Assembly: GCF_002904295.1 (NCBI RefSeq)
Contig: NZ_PPHG01000003.1
Location: 124,001-188,000 of the forward strand
Length of the DNA: 64,000 bases
Origin: Amycolatopsis sp. CA-128772
GTDB lineage: Bacteria; Actinomycetota; Actinomycetes; Mycobacteriales; Pseudonocardiaceae
Direction of reading: 5' to 3'
Part shown: in pieces, positions 37,731 through 47,289 of the stretch
Layout of the letters: each line of letters opens with the position of its first letter
Position numbering within the stretch: the stretch's first letter is position 1
Position numbers and translations under genes: made by a program
Notes under the pieces: model-generated
What the model was told of the DNA's origin: nothing
Database searches by the model: none
The model's input: only the letters and a program-made list of their open reading frames with translations

Positions 37731-39333
37731 CGAGGCGGAACCAGCGGTAGCCGTGGCCGGCGATGGCCACGTCCGCCGGGTCGATCCGGTCGTCGTAGCC
37801 GCTGTCCTCGAACACCGCCAGCGCGATGTCGTCCGCCTCGGCCGGGATGCGGACGCGGCAGGCGGTGGGGCCCAGGTTGTGCACGAACACCATGCGGCCC
37901 TTCGCCGTTTCGGCCCGGTGCACCAGCACCTCCGGCGGGCCGCCGTCGACGGGCTCGTGCCTGCCGACGGCGATCTCCGGGCACTCCTTGCGGGTGTGCA
38001 GCACTCGCTCGAACCAGGTGAGCAGGCTGTTCGCGTCCCGGCGCTGGCCGAGGACGTTGACCCGCTCGTACCCGAACGGCCCGCCCTGGACGAGCGGTGC
38101 GACCAGCTGCCCGGCCGGCGCACCGGAGAACCCGCCGTTGGTTCCGTCGGACCACTGCATCGGCGTGCGGATCGCGGTGCGCTCGGGCAGCGCGAGGTCC
38201 TCGCCCATGCCGATCTCGTCGCCGTACCGCAGCACGGGGCTGCCCGGCATGGTGAGCAGCAGGCTGTAGGCCAGTTCCAGCCGCCGCCGGTCGCCGTCCA
38301 GCATGCAGGCCAGCCGGCGCCGGATGCCGCGGTCGTACAGCTGCATGTGGGGCTCCGGCCCGAACCGGCCGATCACGTCACCGCGTTCGGCGGGGGACAG
38401 GCCCCCGAGGTCGACCTCGTCGTGGTTGCGCAGGAAGGTGGCCCACTGGGCCTGGCCCGGCAGCCGCGGTGAGTGCCGCAGCCGCTCCCGGACGGGCTCG
38501 GCGTCGCCGCGGGCCAGCCCGAGCATCAGGGCCTGGTTGAGCCGGAAGTCGAAGAGCATCGTCGCGCGGCTGGCCTCGTCGTCCGCGGTGCCGAAGTACT
38601 CGAGCAGCTCGTCCTCGGGCACGTTCGCCTCCGCGAGCAGAATGGCGTCCCCGCGTTGCCAGGAAGCGGTTTCCCGCAGCCGCCGCAGGAGGCTGAAGTC
38701 CCGTCGCCCGTGTGACTCGATGAGGAACGGGGCCGCGTCGATCCGGAAGCCGGCGACGCCGAGCCGCAGCCAGAAGGTGACGATCTTGGCCAGCTCGGCC
38801 GCCACCTCCGGGTGTTCGACGTCGAGCTCGGGCTGGAAGCGGTAGAACCGGTGCCGGTACCAGCGGCCGACGGACTCGGCGTAGCTCCAGGTCTCCTCTT
38901 CGGACCCGGGGAACACGCAGCCGTCCCACCGGTCGGCGGGTTCGTGGTCGGCCCACACGTACCAGTCGTGGTACGGCGCCTCCCGGCCCGAGAGCGCCGA
39001 CCGGAACCACGGGTGCTCGTCGCTGGTGTGGTTGACCACCAGGTCCAGCACGATCCGGATGCCGGCCTCGTCGGCCTGGCTCACGAGTTCGGCGAAGTCG
39101 CCGAGCGTGCCGAAGCGCGGGTCGATGCCGTAGTAGTCGGTGATGTCGTAGCCGCCGTCGCGACGCGGCGAGGGGTGACACGGGTTGAGCCAGATGGTGT
39201 CCACCCCCAGCCGCCCGAGGTAGTCCAGCCGCTCGGTGAGGCCGCACAGATCACCGACCCCGTCGTCATCGGAGTCCTGAAAGGTCTCGATGTCGAGGGA
39301 GTAGATGACTCCGTTGCGGTACCACCGATCCAC
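37720..39333 (-). CDS. GH13 trehalose-synthase-like enzyme
   Basis: About 537 residues from the GTG at 39333. GH13 residues are D199 (GFRIDAAPF), E235 (LLAEANVP) and D305 (LRNHDEVDL). [20 protein letters not shown] and the [17 protein letters not shown] insert are those of TreS-like proteins, which interconvert maltose and trehalose. A longer frame opens at 39366, but the sigma-B-like promoter at 39344-39368 lies inside it. The transcript would begin only about two bases before the GTG at 39333, so this start is preferred and the mRNA would be nearly leaderless. Trehalose supply fits a stress role. The exact reaction is inferred. Confidence 0.8.
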   Translation of the reverse strand: MDRWYRNGVIYSLDIETFQDSDDDGVGDLCGLTERLDYLGRLGVDTIWLNPCHPSPRRDGGYDITDYYGIDPRFGTLGDFAELVSQADEAGIRIVLDLVVNHTSDEHPWFRSALSGREAPYHDWYVWADHEPADRWDGCVFPGSEEETWSYAESVGRWYRHRFYRFQPELDVEHPEVAAELAKIVTFWLRLGVAGFRIDAAPFLIESHGRRDFSLLRRLRETASWQRGDAILLAEANVPEDELLEYFGTADDEASRATMLFDFRLNQALMLGLARGDAEPVRERLRHSPRLPGQAQWATFLRNHDEVDLGGLSPAERGDVIGRFGPEPHMQLYDRGIRRRLACMLDGDRRRLELAYSLLLTMPGSPVLRYGDEIGMGEDLALPERTAIRTPMQWSDGTNGGFSGAPAGQLVAPLVQGGPFGYERVNVLGQRRDANSLLTWFERVLHTRKECPEIAVGRHEPVDGGPPEVLVHRAETAKGRMVFVHNLGPTACRVRIPAEADDIALAVFEDSGYDDRIDPADVAIAGHGYRWFRLVTA

Positions 39334-39343
39334 GATGCGGCGG

Positions 39344-39368
39344 CTACCCGTGCGCCTCTCCGGCAAAC
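39344..39368 (-). promoter_or_regulatory. sigma-B-like promoter (GTTT-15-GGGTAG)
   Basis: On the minus strand GTTT (39368-39365), 15 bases, GGGTAG (39349-39344). It is a perfect copy and decides the start of the trehalose-synthase-like gene, because any upstream start would not be transcribed from it. Confidence 0.7.
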
Positions 39369-39656
39369 TCAGTCATGTGCCCGTGCCAGGTGCTGGCCGC
39401 GAAGGATGGCGTAGAGGTGGTCCGGGTCGTGGGGGAACGGAAAGCCCATGGCGCAGGCCCGTTCGGCGTCCTGCCGGATGCCGCGCAGCGCACCGGGGGA
39501 CAGCTCCCGGACGCCCGGGCCTTCGGAGCGCAGCCAGTCGAGCAGGTCGTCCCACCCGGCCCAGTCGCCGGCCGCTAGCACCGTTCCCACCGTGGTGCGG
39601 TCGAACTCTTCCGCGCGCAGATCGTCGTCGGTCGTCGTTTCGTCCTTTTCGGTCAT
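39369..39656 (-). CDS. small acidic hypothetical protein
   Basis: 95 residues, hydrophilic and acidic at the N-terminus (MTEKDETTTDDDLRAEEFDR), with a Trp-rich middle (VLAAGDWAGWDDLLDWLRSE) and an HDPDHLYAILRGQHL end. No family is recognised. It has a perfect sigma-B-like promoter just upstream (39666-39690). The leader would be under 10 bases, so translation may be nearly leaderless. The trehalose-synthase-like promoter lies at its stop codon. Confidence 0.65.
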   Translation of the reverse strand: MTEKDETTTDDDLRAEEFDRTTVGTVLAAGDWAGWDDLLDWLRSEGPGVRELSPGALRGIRQDAERACAMGFPFPHDPDHLYAILRGQHLARAHD

Positions 39657-39665
39657 GGAAGGGCC

Positions 39666-39690
39666 GTACCCGGTGCTCCGGCCGGCAAAC
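39666..39690 (-). promoter_or_regulatory. sigma-B-like promoter (GTTT-15-GGGTAC)
   Basis: On the minus strand GTTT (39690-39687), 15 bases, GGGTAC (39671-39666), directly before the 95-residue gene. Perfect copy. Confidence 0.7.
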
Positions 39691-39700
39691 TTCCGGCCGG

Positions 39701-39725
39701 GTTTGGCGGTGGCCGCGCCGGGAAC
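39701..39725 (+). promoter_or_regulatory. sigma-B-like promoter (GTTT-15-GGGAAC)
   Basis: GTTT (39701-39704), 15 bases, GGGAAC (39720-39725), back to back with the promoter at 39666-39690 and 32 bases before the ATG at 39758. Confidence 0.6.
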
Positions 39726-39757
39726 CCGAAGCGCTCCCTTCGAGGAAAGGCTCGAGC

Positions 39758-40885
39758 ATGACCGCCCAGCGTGCGCCGGAGGCCCTGGTGGTGGGCCTGC
39801 TGACCGATGACGGGTTGCCCGGGCAGCTCGCCGGGAGAATCGCGGACGACCTGCCCGCCCGCCTGGCGCGTGACCTCGGCGAAGAGACGACCTGGCGAGT
39901 CGAGCACGAGACGCAGTCCCTTCCGCTGAACGAGGAGGGGGACATTCCCATGCTGGACCTGGCGCAGGAGCGCCGGGCCGAACACGGCTGGGACCTGCTG
40001 GTGCTGATCACCGACCTCCCGCGGCGAGCCGGTACGGTCCCGATCGCGTCGGACTACAACGGCGACCACGGCGTGGCGATGGTGTCGCTGCCCGCGCTGG
40101 GTGCCTTGCGGCTGCACGGGCGGGCTTCCCGGCTGGTCGTCCACCTGGTCCGGCACCTGGTGGCGCACCGCTCGGCGAAGGAGGCCGATCCGCCCCGGGG
40201 GTTCCTCGACCGGCTGCGGGAGCTGGTGGCGCCGACGCGGCACATCCGCGGCCGCGGCGCCGCAGATGAGCACTTGGCCCTGGTGGGGGTGCGCGGCCGG
40301 CTGCGGCTGCTGGCCGGGATGATCCGGGACAACCGCCCGTGGCGGCTGGTGCCCAACCTCGCCGGAGCCACCGCGGCCGCGGCGGCCACCGCGGCCTACG
40401 GCATCATCACGACCTCGTTCTGGAAGCTCGCCGAGGCATTGCCCGCGCTGCGGCTGGCGGGGATCACGGTGCTGGCGATCGTGGTCATGGCGGGCTGGCT
40501 GATGGTGCACAACCACCTGTGGGATTCGCCGTCCGGGCACCTCGACCGGCGGAAAGCGGTCTTGTACAACGCCTCGACCGCGCTGACGTTGTCGATCGGC
40601 GTGGCGTGCATGTACGCCATCCTCTTCGTGCTGGCCCTGGTGGCGTCGATCGTCCTGATCGAAGGCACCTACTTCGGGCAGGTCCTCGGCCATCCGGCCG
40701 GGCCGGCTTCGTACCTGAAGCTGGTGTGGCTCGCGACTTCCGTGGGTATCGTCGCCGGGGCATTGGGTTCGAACCTCGAGGACGAGGACCGCGTCCGCCG
40801 GGCGACCTACAGCCGGCGTGAGCGGGAGCGCCAGCAGCGCAACCGCGAGCGCGCCGGCGAAGCCGACAACGGCGATGACGACTGA
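39758..40885 (+). CDS. membrane protein of unknown function
   Basis: 375 residues. The first 200 are soluble (VVGLLTDDGLPGQLAGRIAD, then WDLLVLITDLPRRAGTVPIA and GVAMVSLPALGALRL) and look like an alpha/beta domain. Four membrane helices follow (for example GITVLAIVVMAGWLMV and YAILFVLALVASIVLI) and a very Arg/Glu-rich tail. The family is common in Actinobacteria but has no known function. GAGGAAAGG precedes the ATG, and a sigma-B-like promoter lies upstream, so a stress role is likely. It converges with the STAS gene, with four bases between stops. Confidence 0.7.
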   Translation: MTAQRAPEALVVGLLTDDGLPGQLAGRIADDLPARLARDLGEETTWRVEHETQSLPLNEEGDIPMLDLAQERRAEHGWDLLVLITDLPRRAGTVPIASDYNGDHGVAMVSLPALGALRLHGRASRLVVHLVRHLVAHRSAKEADPPRGFLDRLRELVAPTRHIRGRGAADEHLALVGVRGRLRLLAGMIRDNRPWRLVPNLAGATAAAAATAAYGIITTSFWKLAEALPALRLAGITVLAIVVMAGWLMVHNHLWDSPSGHLDRRKAVLYNASTALTLSIGVACMYAILFVLALVASIVLIEGTYFGQVLGHPAGPASYLKLVWLATSVGIVAGALGSNLEDEDRVRRATYSRRERERQQRNRERAGEADNGDDD

Positions 40886-40889
40886 GCGG

Positions 40890-41339
40890 TCACCGGGCTC
40901 GGAGGGCTTCCCCGACCGTGTCGTGCAGGGTGAACAGGGACCGCACGCCGGCGACGGTCAAGGGCCAGCCGACGGCCTGTTCCGAGCCGGCCAGCCGCAA
41001 CCCGACTTCGACACGGCGGAGCTCCGTCGCGATCTGCACGACGATCTGGAGGGCCACCGGACCGAAGACGGCCGGTCCGGTCAGGTCGAGGATCAGCAGA
41101 TCGAGGCCATGCGCTCGCTGCCCGTCGATGGCGGCCATCAGTTCGATCCCGGTCCGGGCGTGGAAAGGACCGCACGGACGCAGCAGCCGGGCTCCCGGCC
41201 GCAGGTGGTCCAATGGCTCGACCAGCACGGACTGCGTCACCGACGAGCCCTGGTCCGTCACCTGCACGTCTCTCCCCGCGGTAGCTCCTCCGGCCACTCC
41301 ATTGAAGGGCCCGGCGCTGCTCCGGCACAGCCGATTCAC
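40890..41339 (-). CDS. STAS-like domain protein
   Basis: Up to 149 residues; the true start may be a GTG near 41264 instead of the ATG at 41339. The body follows a STAS-like pattern: VLVEPLDHLRPGARLLRPCG, then LDLLILDLTGPAVFGPVALQ and a final AGVRSLFTLHDTVGEAL. The phospho-acceptor position is not clear. It resembles the antagonist proteins that sit with MEDS or PP2C partners. It faces the AraC regulator across about 60 bases. Confidence 0.55.
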   Translation of the reverse strand: MNRLCRSSAGPFNGVAGGATAGRDVQVTDQGSSVTQSVLVEPLDHLRPGARLLRPCGPFHARTGIELMAAIDGQRAHGLDLLILDLTGPAVFGPVALQIVVQIATELRRVEVGLRLAGSEQAVGWPLTVAGVRSLFTLHDTVGEALRAR

Positions 41340-41400
41340 GCGGCATCCTGTCCGTTACCCGCGTCGGCGCGCCGGTGACGAGGCGATTACTGTTCGGCTT

Positions 41401-42414
41401 GTGACGGGCTTGCCTCAGACGGAGCTGCTGCCCGGGCATCCGGTCGCTCGCGCGATGGACGTCGACGAAGCGCACGAGGCGGTGACCCGGACGTACCTGC
41501 CTCATCGGCTCGAGGTGCTGGACCGCGAGACCGGCCTGGACATGCAGCTCAACGCGGTCCGGGTGGGCGCGGTGACCGCGGGCTACCTGCGCTACGGGAG
41601 CGCGGTCCGGCTCGGCACGGTCGACGCCGGCGGCTACCACGTCAACATCCCGGTCACCGGGCGGTGCGAGCAGCGCTGCGGCTCGGGGGAACCGGTGTTC
41701 GCCGGCCCGGGCCGGGCCGCCGTGTTCATGCCGGGCCATCCGGCCGACCTGCGATGGGGAGCCGGGTGCGCCCAGCTCTGCCTGATGATCGAGCGGCACG
41801 AGCTGGAGCTGGAGTTGCAGCGCCAGCTCGGGCGGCCGCCGGGCGAGCGGCTGCGCTTCACCACCGCCATGGACCTGGGCGCCCCGGCGGCGCGGTCGTG
41901 GCTCGAGGTGCTGGCCCTGCTGGAACGTGAGGCGGACCGGCCGGACGGGATCACGCACCACCCGGCGGCCGCCGCGCACCTGCAGGGCCTGGTGATCGCC
42001 GGTCTGCTGCTGGCCCAGCCGAGCAACTACAGCCGCCTGCTGCACGCGCCGGCGGCACCGTCACCGCCCCGGGCGCTGCGCCGGGCCGTCGAACTGATCG
42101 AAGACGAGCCGGGGCTGCCGTGGACCTCGAGCACCTTGGCCGGCGAAGTCTCGGTCAGCGTCCGAGCACTGCAGGAAGGGTTCCAGCGCTGGTTCGGCCT
42201 GCCGCCGATGGCCTACCTGCGAGATGTCCGCCTGACCCGGGTGCACGGCGAACTCGCGGTGGCCGACCCCGGCGGAACGACTATCGCCGCCGTCGCCGCT
42301 CGCTGGGGCTTCCTGCACGCCGGCCGGTTCTCGACGGCCTACCGCCGCAAGTTCGGCGCTCTGCCCTCGGAGACCTTGCACGGCCGTCACTCGGGGAAGG
42401 GGACGAACGGCTGA
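41401..42414 (+). CDS. AraC-family regulator with cupin-like N-terminal domain
   Basis: 337 residues from a GTG at 41401. The N-terminal AraC-binding-like domain (residues 20-190) includes GGYHVNIPVTGRCEQRCGSG. Two helix-turn-helix units fill the last 100 residues (TSSTLAGEVSVSVRALQEGF and IAAVAARWGFLHAGRFSTAY), with the end motif FSTAYRRKFGALPSE. The N-terminal type is that of regulators of aromatic or ring-hydroxylating genes. It converges with a truncated alcohol dehydrogenase, so its target is not obvious. Confidence 0.88.
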   Translation: MTGLPQTELLPGHPVARAMDVDEAHEAVTRTYLPHRLEVLDRETGLDMQLNAVRVGAVTAGYLRYGSAVRLGTVDAGGYHVNIPVTGRCEQRCGSGEPVFAGPGRAAVFMPGHPADLRWGAGCAQLCLMIERHELELELQRQLGRPPGERLRFTTAMDLGAPAARSWLEVLALLEREADRPDGITHHPAAAAHLQGLVIAGLLLAQPSNYSRLLHAPAAPSPPRALRRAVELIEDEPGLPWTSSTLAGEVSVSVRALQEGFQRWFGLPPMAYLRDVRLTRVHGELAVADPGGTTIAAVAARWGFLHAGRFSTAYRRKFGALPSETLHGRHSGKGTNG

Positions 42415-42457
42415 CGCCAGGGTGGCTGCGGCGTCGACGCCGGATCCCGGGTACCGG

Positions 42458-43400
42458 TCAGGGTTTGAGGACGACCTTTTCGCAGTTGTCCTGCTTGTTC
42501 TTGAACATCTCGAAGCCGCGGTGGGCCTCCTCCAGCGGCAGGGTGTGGGTGATGATCCGGGTCGGGTCGAGCTCCCCGCGTTCGATGCGCTGCAGCAGCG
42601 GCTTCAGGTAGCGCTGCACGTGGCACTGCCCGGTCCGCAGGGTCAGCGACCGATTCATCCACGCACCGGCGGGGAACTTGTCCAGCAGACCGCCGTACAC
42701 CCCGATCACCGAAACCACGCCGCCGCTGCGGCACGAGAGGATCGCCTGGCGCAACGCGTGCGGGCGGTCGGTCTCCGATCGCACGGCCTGCTTGACCCGG
42801 TCGTAGGCGGCGATGTGCGCGCTGCCGTGGGTGGCTTCCAGCCCGACGGCGTCGATGCATTTGTCGGGGCCGCGGCCACCGGTCAGCTCCAGCAGCCGGG
42901 ACCGGACGTCGACCTCCTCGAAGTTCACCGGGACGTGGCCCGCCCGTTCCGCCAGCGCCAGCCGGTACGGCTCCTTGTCGATGGCGATGACCTTCGCCGC
43001 ACCCAGGAGCCGGGCGCTGTCCATGGCGAACTGGCCGACCGGGCCGGCGCCCCAGACCGCGACCACGTCGCTGGACCGGATGTCGCACATCTCGGCGCCC
43101 ATGTAGCCGGTCGGCAGGATGTCGGAGAGGAACAGCACCTGTTCGTCGCTCAGGTCCGACTCGATCTTGATCGGGCCGACGTCGGCGAACGGCACGCGCG
43201 CGTACTGCGCCTGGCCACCCGCGAACCCGCCGGTCAGGTGCGAGTTGGTGGGCGAGTATGCGGGGCTGACCGGTGCCGACGTGGTCGCCAGCGTGCCACA
43301 GGCGATCAGCTGCCGGACGGTGACCATCGAGCACGAGCAGTACCCGATCGTCAGCGACTTCTCGGTGCCCGGACTGGTCGATCCGCAGGCGGGGTTCTGT
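42458..43400 (-). pseudogene. zinc-type alcohol dehydrogenase, N-terminus lost
   Basis: The C-terminal two thirds match the glutathione-independent formaldehyde dehydrogenase/threonine-dehydrogenase-like group: GGFAGGQAQYARVPFADVGP, FLSDILPTGYMGAEM and the NAD site VAVWGAGPVGQFAMDSA, ending KNKQDNCEKVVLKP. The N-terminal catalytic zinc region (CGSDxH, GHE and the structural-zinc cysteines) is missing or unrecognisable beyond about 43300. The open frame continues to 43528 only as non-homologous sequence, so no active enzyme would form. The opposite strand at 43295-43568 also has host-like third positions, possibly the tail of another truncated gene. Confidence 0.75.
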
Positions 43401-43568
43401 GCGAGTCCCCGCCCCAACAGCCTGGTGCACTGCGTTCTGGTGCTGGGCCACGCGAACCGGGCCACGTCGATCACCTTCGCGGGTGCCTGGAACGACAGCC
43501 TGAAAGCGGTGAAGGCTTTCGCAATCAAAACTGCGCCGCTGTACGTCTCAGCTTTCGACCGCGACTGA

Positions 43569-43797
43569 CGGGCTCGACCAACTCGGCGAGTGCGAGTTCC
43601 GATTGTCCGGTTTGTCGTAATGATGGGTAACTGTAAGAGGGTTTCGCCGGATTTGTACGCCTGATGGTCTATTCCGGATCGTCGGCCGGTTTGACAGGGT
43701 GATCATGGGTCGTCGGGGGCCCGGCTGTGTGCTGGTTGCTCCGGGCGAGGGGAATCTCGTGCGTTCTGTCGGTGCGCCTTGGCGCGCTCTTTTGGTC
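43569..43797. other. gap before the first IS3 element, no gene seen
   Basis: About 230 bases with mixed composition and no supported reading frame or strong hairpin. It separates the truncated dehydrogenase from the left inverted repeat of the element. Confidence 0.4.
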
Positions 43798-43865
43798 TGT
43801 GAGGTTCACCCCGGGTAGTGGACACCGAGTTAGCAGGACTGCGGGTCCTGCTGACGGATGTCTAT

Positions 43866-44189
43866 ATGCCTGCTCGCAAGCGCCGGTCGTATACGCGGGA
43901 GTACAAGGTCGAGGCTGCCCACCGGGTGATCGATTCCGGCCGGACGATCAGCGAGGTCGCCCGTGAGCTTGGGATCGATCCGGGCATGCTCAGTGTCCGG
44001 GGCAAAGACGAACGCCGCCGGATCACCGCCGCCGAAGTCCACGGTGAGGAACCGCTGGGAGCTGCCGAACGAGCCGAGCTGCAGCGGCTGCGCCGGCAGG
44101 TGACCGAGCTGGAGAAGGACAACGCGTCCCTGAAAAAAGCCTCGGCGTACTTTGCCGCGATGCAGAAGAATCAGCACGGTTCGCTCTGA
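43866..44189 (+). CDS. IS3-family transposase OrfA
   Basis: 107 residues from the ATG at 43866. A helix-turn-helix (RSYTREYKVEAAHRVIDSGR, then SEVARELGIDPGML) is followed by a leucine-zipper-like helix (LQRLRRQVTELEKDNASLKK). It binds the element ends and helps OrfB. The stop overlaps the OrfB ATG (ATGA-type). AAAAAAG at 44133-44139 lies near its end and allows a -1 shift into the OrfB frame with no stop between, as expected for an OrfAB fusion transposase. Confidence 0.88.
   Translation: MPARKRRSYTREYKVEAAHRVIDSGRTISEVARELGIDPGMLSVRGKDERRRITAAEVHGEEPLGAAERAELQRLRRQVTELEKDNASLKKASAYFAAMQKNQHGSL
44133..44139 (+). promoter_or_regulatory. A6G slippery site for programmed -1 frameshifting
   Basis: AAAAAAG in orfA. 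OrfB is in the -1 frame, and that frame is open from here to the OrfB start. This is the classic IS3 signal for making OrfAB. Confidence 0.7.
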
Positions 44190-45101
44190 TGGCCAAGTAC
44201 GCCGGCCCCGACACCATCGCCGGGATCGTCGCCTCCTCGCCGCTGCGGCCGCGGTTCTCGGTCCGGCGGATGGCGCGGCTGCTGGGCGTGTCCACGTCCG
44301 GCTACTACGCCCACGTCACACGCGCCGCGGCGACGGTGCTGACGCCGCGGCAGCAACGCCGGGCCGACCTGGAGGTGAAGATCACCGAGGTGCACCAGGA
44401 CTCCCGCGGAACCTATGGGTCGCCGCGTATTACCGCCGAGCTGCGTGACCACGGGGAGGTGATCACGGCGAAGACCGTCGCCAGGATCATGGCCGCGATC
44501 GGGATCGAGGGCATCAGCCCGCGCACGTTCAAGGAGAGGACGACGGTGGTCGATCAGGCCGCGTCGTTCCCACCGGACCTGGTCGACCGGCATTTCGACC
44601 AGGGCCGGGTCGATGCGGTGTGGTTGACCGACGTCACGTATCTGAGGTGTGGTGAGGGGGAGATGTTTCTTGTGTGCGATCCGGGACGGGCATTCCCGGA
44701 AAGTGCTGGGCTACAGCATCTCCGACCACATCAGCGCCGAGATGGTCAGCCTCGCCATCGACGGCGCGGTGGCTGCCCGGGGTGGTGGGTGTCGTGACAC
44801 GATTCTGCATCCGGACCGTGGCGGGGAATTCACGGCGCATCTGACGGCGCAGGCGTGCTCGCGGCACGGGTTGCGTCGGTCGATGGGCGCGACCGGGGTC
44901 TGCTGGGACAACAGTCCGGCGGAGTCGTTCTGGTCGACGTTCAACCATGAGGAGTACTACCGGCACGTCTACGCCACGAAGGCGGAACTCGTTGCCGCGA
45001 TGGACAAGTGGATCCGTTTCTACAACAGTGGGCGGCGGCACTCCTCGATCGGGATGCTCAGCCCCGACGCCTATGAGACCTCATTGTCAGTGGCTGCTTG
45101 A
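44189..45101 (+). pseudogene. IS3-family transposase OrfB, frameshifted near 44675
   Basis: The N-terminal part (MAKYAGPDTIAGIVASSPLR, then FSVRRMARLLGVSTSGYYAH) leads to the integrase core, with the first Asp region in AVWLTDVTYLRCGEGEMFL. One extra base near 44673 shifts the frame. The core continues CAIRDGHSRKVLGYSISDH, HPDRGGEFTAHL and the Glu region WDNSPAESFWSTFNHEEYY. The DDE residues are all present across the two frames, so the only clear lesion is the indel. Confidence 0.85.
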
Positions 45102-45142
45102 ACTGTGTAAGCCCCTGTCCACCGTTCGGGGTGAACCTCACA

Positions 45143-45452
45143 GAGGCGGACGACTGAGCCGGGGCCGGGTGTGGAGCTGGCTGGCTTCGGATCTCACGGC
45201 CGGTCAAGTCGTCCGACGTGCTGCTCCACTGCCGCCTCGTCATGAGAAGCGGCCCAGCGGCCGCCGCCCAGGGCGGCGCACACAGAACCGCGCGGATCAG
45301 GGTCGCAGGCCGGTTGAATCTCTACGCGCGCCACAGCACGCATACATGCTCTCCGTCAGAGCCTGACTGGACCTACTCATCGTGACAGCGGTGTGAGGAT
45401 GGTTGGGGTCGAGTGTGTCTATGCCGTGGATCTACCGCACAGGAAACCGGGG
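45143..45452. other. gap between the IS3 element and the NRPS remnant, no gene seen
   Basis: About 310 bases with no frame of convincing codon bias or family match. It may be decayed sequence of the interrupted locus. Confidence 0.4.
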
Positions 45453-46410
45453 GTGTCCTGCGGTTCAAGCTCGACTTCGCCACGGATCGCTGCGACGCGG
45501 CGATGGGCGGCGCGCTGCTGCGGCAACTGCGTTCCCTGCTGCGCGCGGGCGTGCGGGACGCGGGCCTGCGGCTGCTCGACGAACCCGTCGAGGACGAGCG
45601 GCACGCCGAAGCCGGCGACACCGCGGTGGAACGACCCGTGCGGCCCTTCACCCTCGCTCGCGGGCCAGGACGACCGGGTCGCCGTGGTCGATGGTGACGG
45701 TGCCCGCACCTACTCGTGGCTACGGCACGCCGCGGCCGGTATCGCGGAGGTCCTCACCCGGCGGGGGGCGGACTCGGCCGGTGTGGTCCGGCGCCCCGGC
45801 GCCGGGTTCGTGGCCGCATTGGCCGGGTGCGCAGGCAGGGGTGACGCCCGCCGTCGTCGAGACGGACGATCCCGACGTGATCGGGTCGATGAGGCTCCCG
45901 GTTGTGCTCGACGCCGCCCCCGCCGCCAAGCCCGCCGCCGGCACGGTGGACCTCAGCGGCCTGCTGTCCGCACCGGCGGTCACCGCCCTGCCGGACCGGC
46001 CGCGCCGGGGCCGCGGAGGAAGACTGGGCCGTCGAGCGATGCGGACTGGCCGCCACCGACCGCGTCGTCGTCCTCTCCAGCCGGCCCGGCCAGCTGGTTT
46101 CCGCACTTCGCGGCACCTTCGCGGCCGGCGGCACGGTGGTGATCCCGGACCCCGTGGACACCAGTGAGCCAGGCGTGCTCGCCCGGTGGCTCCGGGACAA
46201 CACCGTCACAGTCGCCTACCTCGATCCGGCGATCCTGCGCGCCGTCGCGGCCCAGCGAACGGTGCCACGGCTGCCGGACCTGCGGCTCGTCGTCGTCGCC
46301 GACTCCGGCGAGCTGCTCCCGCACGACATCGGGGCGGTGCGCGAGCGAGCTCCGACCCAACACCGCCAGTGCCAACGACGCGGCGGCCCCGCCGGCCGAT
46401 CGCCGCCCCC
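45453..46410 (+). pseudogene. NRPS remnant (end of condensation domain and start of adenylation domain)
   Basis: FKLDFATDRCDAAMGGALLR, then QLRSLLRAGVRDAG, resembles the linker end of a condensation domain. In a second frame DDRVAVVDGDGARTYSWLRH and AAAGIAEVLTRRGADSAGVV match the entry of an adenylation domain. TDRVVVLSSRPGQLVSALRG, AYLDPAILRAVAAQRTVPRL and DLRLVVVADSGELLPHDIGA continue it. There are at least two frame changes, no core A8-A10 motifs and no carrier domain. Only about 300 residues of what would be a very large enzyme survive. It abuts the dehydrogenase gene at 46417. Confidence 0.65.
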
Positions 46411-46416
46411 ATCGCG

Positions 46417-47280
46417 TCAGTGAGCGCCGGTCACGACGTGGACGACCGCGGCCATGTCCTCCTCGCCGTGGTCGGTTTCGGCGGCGGCGAACTGGTCGTG
46501 CATCGCGGCCATCAGCCGGTCGTCGACGCCGGCTTCGCGCATCGCGTCGAGGATCAGGGCGCTGTCCTTGACCGCGCCGCCGAGCCCGAACGACGGCTCG
46601 AGCTCGTCCTGGATCATCGCCTTGCCCTTGAGCTGGGCGTAGTCGCAGTCGAGGGGGCCGCCGGCGATCACGTCGAGGAAGCCGCCGGGGTCTATCCCGA
46701 GACGATCGGCGATGGCGATGCTCTGGGCGGTGGCGGCGGTGACCGAGAGGACCCACGCGTTGGCGGCGAGTTTGAGGCGGTGCCCGTCGCCGGGCCGGTC
46801 GCCGACCCAGACGGTGCGGGCGCCGATGGCGTCGAAGACCGGGGTGACGGTGTCCTTCAGGTCGGCAGGACCGCCGGCGAGGACGATGAGCTTGCCCTCC
46901 TCGGCGGGCTGCTTGGTGCCCAGTACGGGCGCGTCGACGAGCTTCACCTGGTGCTGCCCGGCCAGCTCGGCCAGGCGGGTGGTGCCGGCCAGGCCGACGG
47001 TGCCCGACTGGATCCAGACGGTGCCCGGTCCGAACGCGGGCAGGGCCCGGCCCATCACGTCGGCGACCGCGTCGATGTCGAAGAGCATGGTCAGTACGAC
47101 GTCGGCGCCCGTGACGGCCTCGGCCGGGTCCTCGGCGACGGTGATACCGTCGCCGGCGAGCGGGCGGGCCTTCTCGGTGGTGCGATTCCAGGCGGTGACG
47201 TCCAGTCCGGCTTTGGCCAGGTTGCGCGCCATGCCGCTGCCCATGAGTCCCGTGCCGAGCACGGCTGCCGTTTTGGTCAT
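46417..47280 (-). CDS. NAD(P)-dependent 3-hydroxyisobutyrate-dehydrogenase-family oxidoreductase
   Basis: 287 residues. The Rossmann site is AVLGTGLMGSGMARNLAKAG, the substrate motif is DAPVLGTKQPAEEGKL, and the catalytic Lys lies in LKLAANAWVL. This beta-hydroxyacid dehydrogenase group includes succinic-semialdehyde and glyoxylate reductases. The ATG at 47280 fits the family start. A perfect sigma-B-like promoter lies 10 bases upstream, giving a nearly leaderless transcript. With the aldehyde dehydrogenase next to it, it could detoxify reactive aldehydes under stress. The substrate is unknown. Confidence 0.85.
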   Translation of the reverse strand: MTKTAAVLGTGLMGSGMARNLAKAGLDVTAWNRTTEKARPLAGDGITVAEDPAEAVTGADVVLTMLFDIDAVADVMGRALPAFGPGTVWIQSGTVGLAGTTRLAELAGQHQVKLVDAPVLGTKQPAEEGKLIVLAGGPADLKDTVTPVFDAIGARTVWVGDRPGDGHRLKLAANAWVLSVTAATAQSIAIADRLGIDPGGFLDVIAGGPLDCDYAQLKGKAMIQDELEPSFGLGGAVKDSALILDAMREAGVDDRLMAAMHDQFAAAETDHGEEDMAAVVHVVTGAH

Positions 47281-47289
47281 GGTTCGGCG

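Larger units (their letters stand above)
43798..45142 (+). mobile_element. IS3-family insertion sequence, about 1345 bp
   Basis: Terminal inverted repeats are visible: TGTGAGGTTCACCCCG at the left and its complement at the right end, with GTGGACA shared a little further in. The ends are TG...CA, usual for the family. Two overlapping genes of the orfA/orfB type fill the element. No matching 3-base target duplication was found (left flank GTC, right flank GAG), which suggests later change at one side. The element is probably inactive because orfB is frameshifted. Confidence 0.85.

Noticed and set aside
43119..43568. Plus-strand frame ending NDSLKAVKAFAIKTAPLY
   Set aside because: The part after 43295 has host-like codon bias, but no start or family could be identified and the first half is antisense to the dehydrogenase remnant. 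Left as a possible gene tail only.
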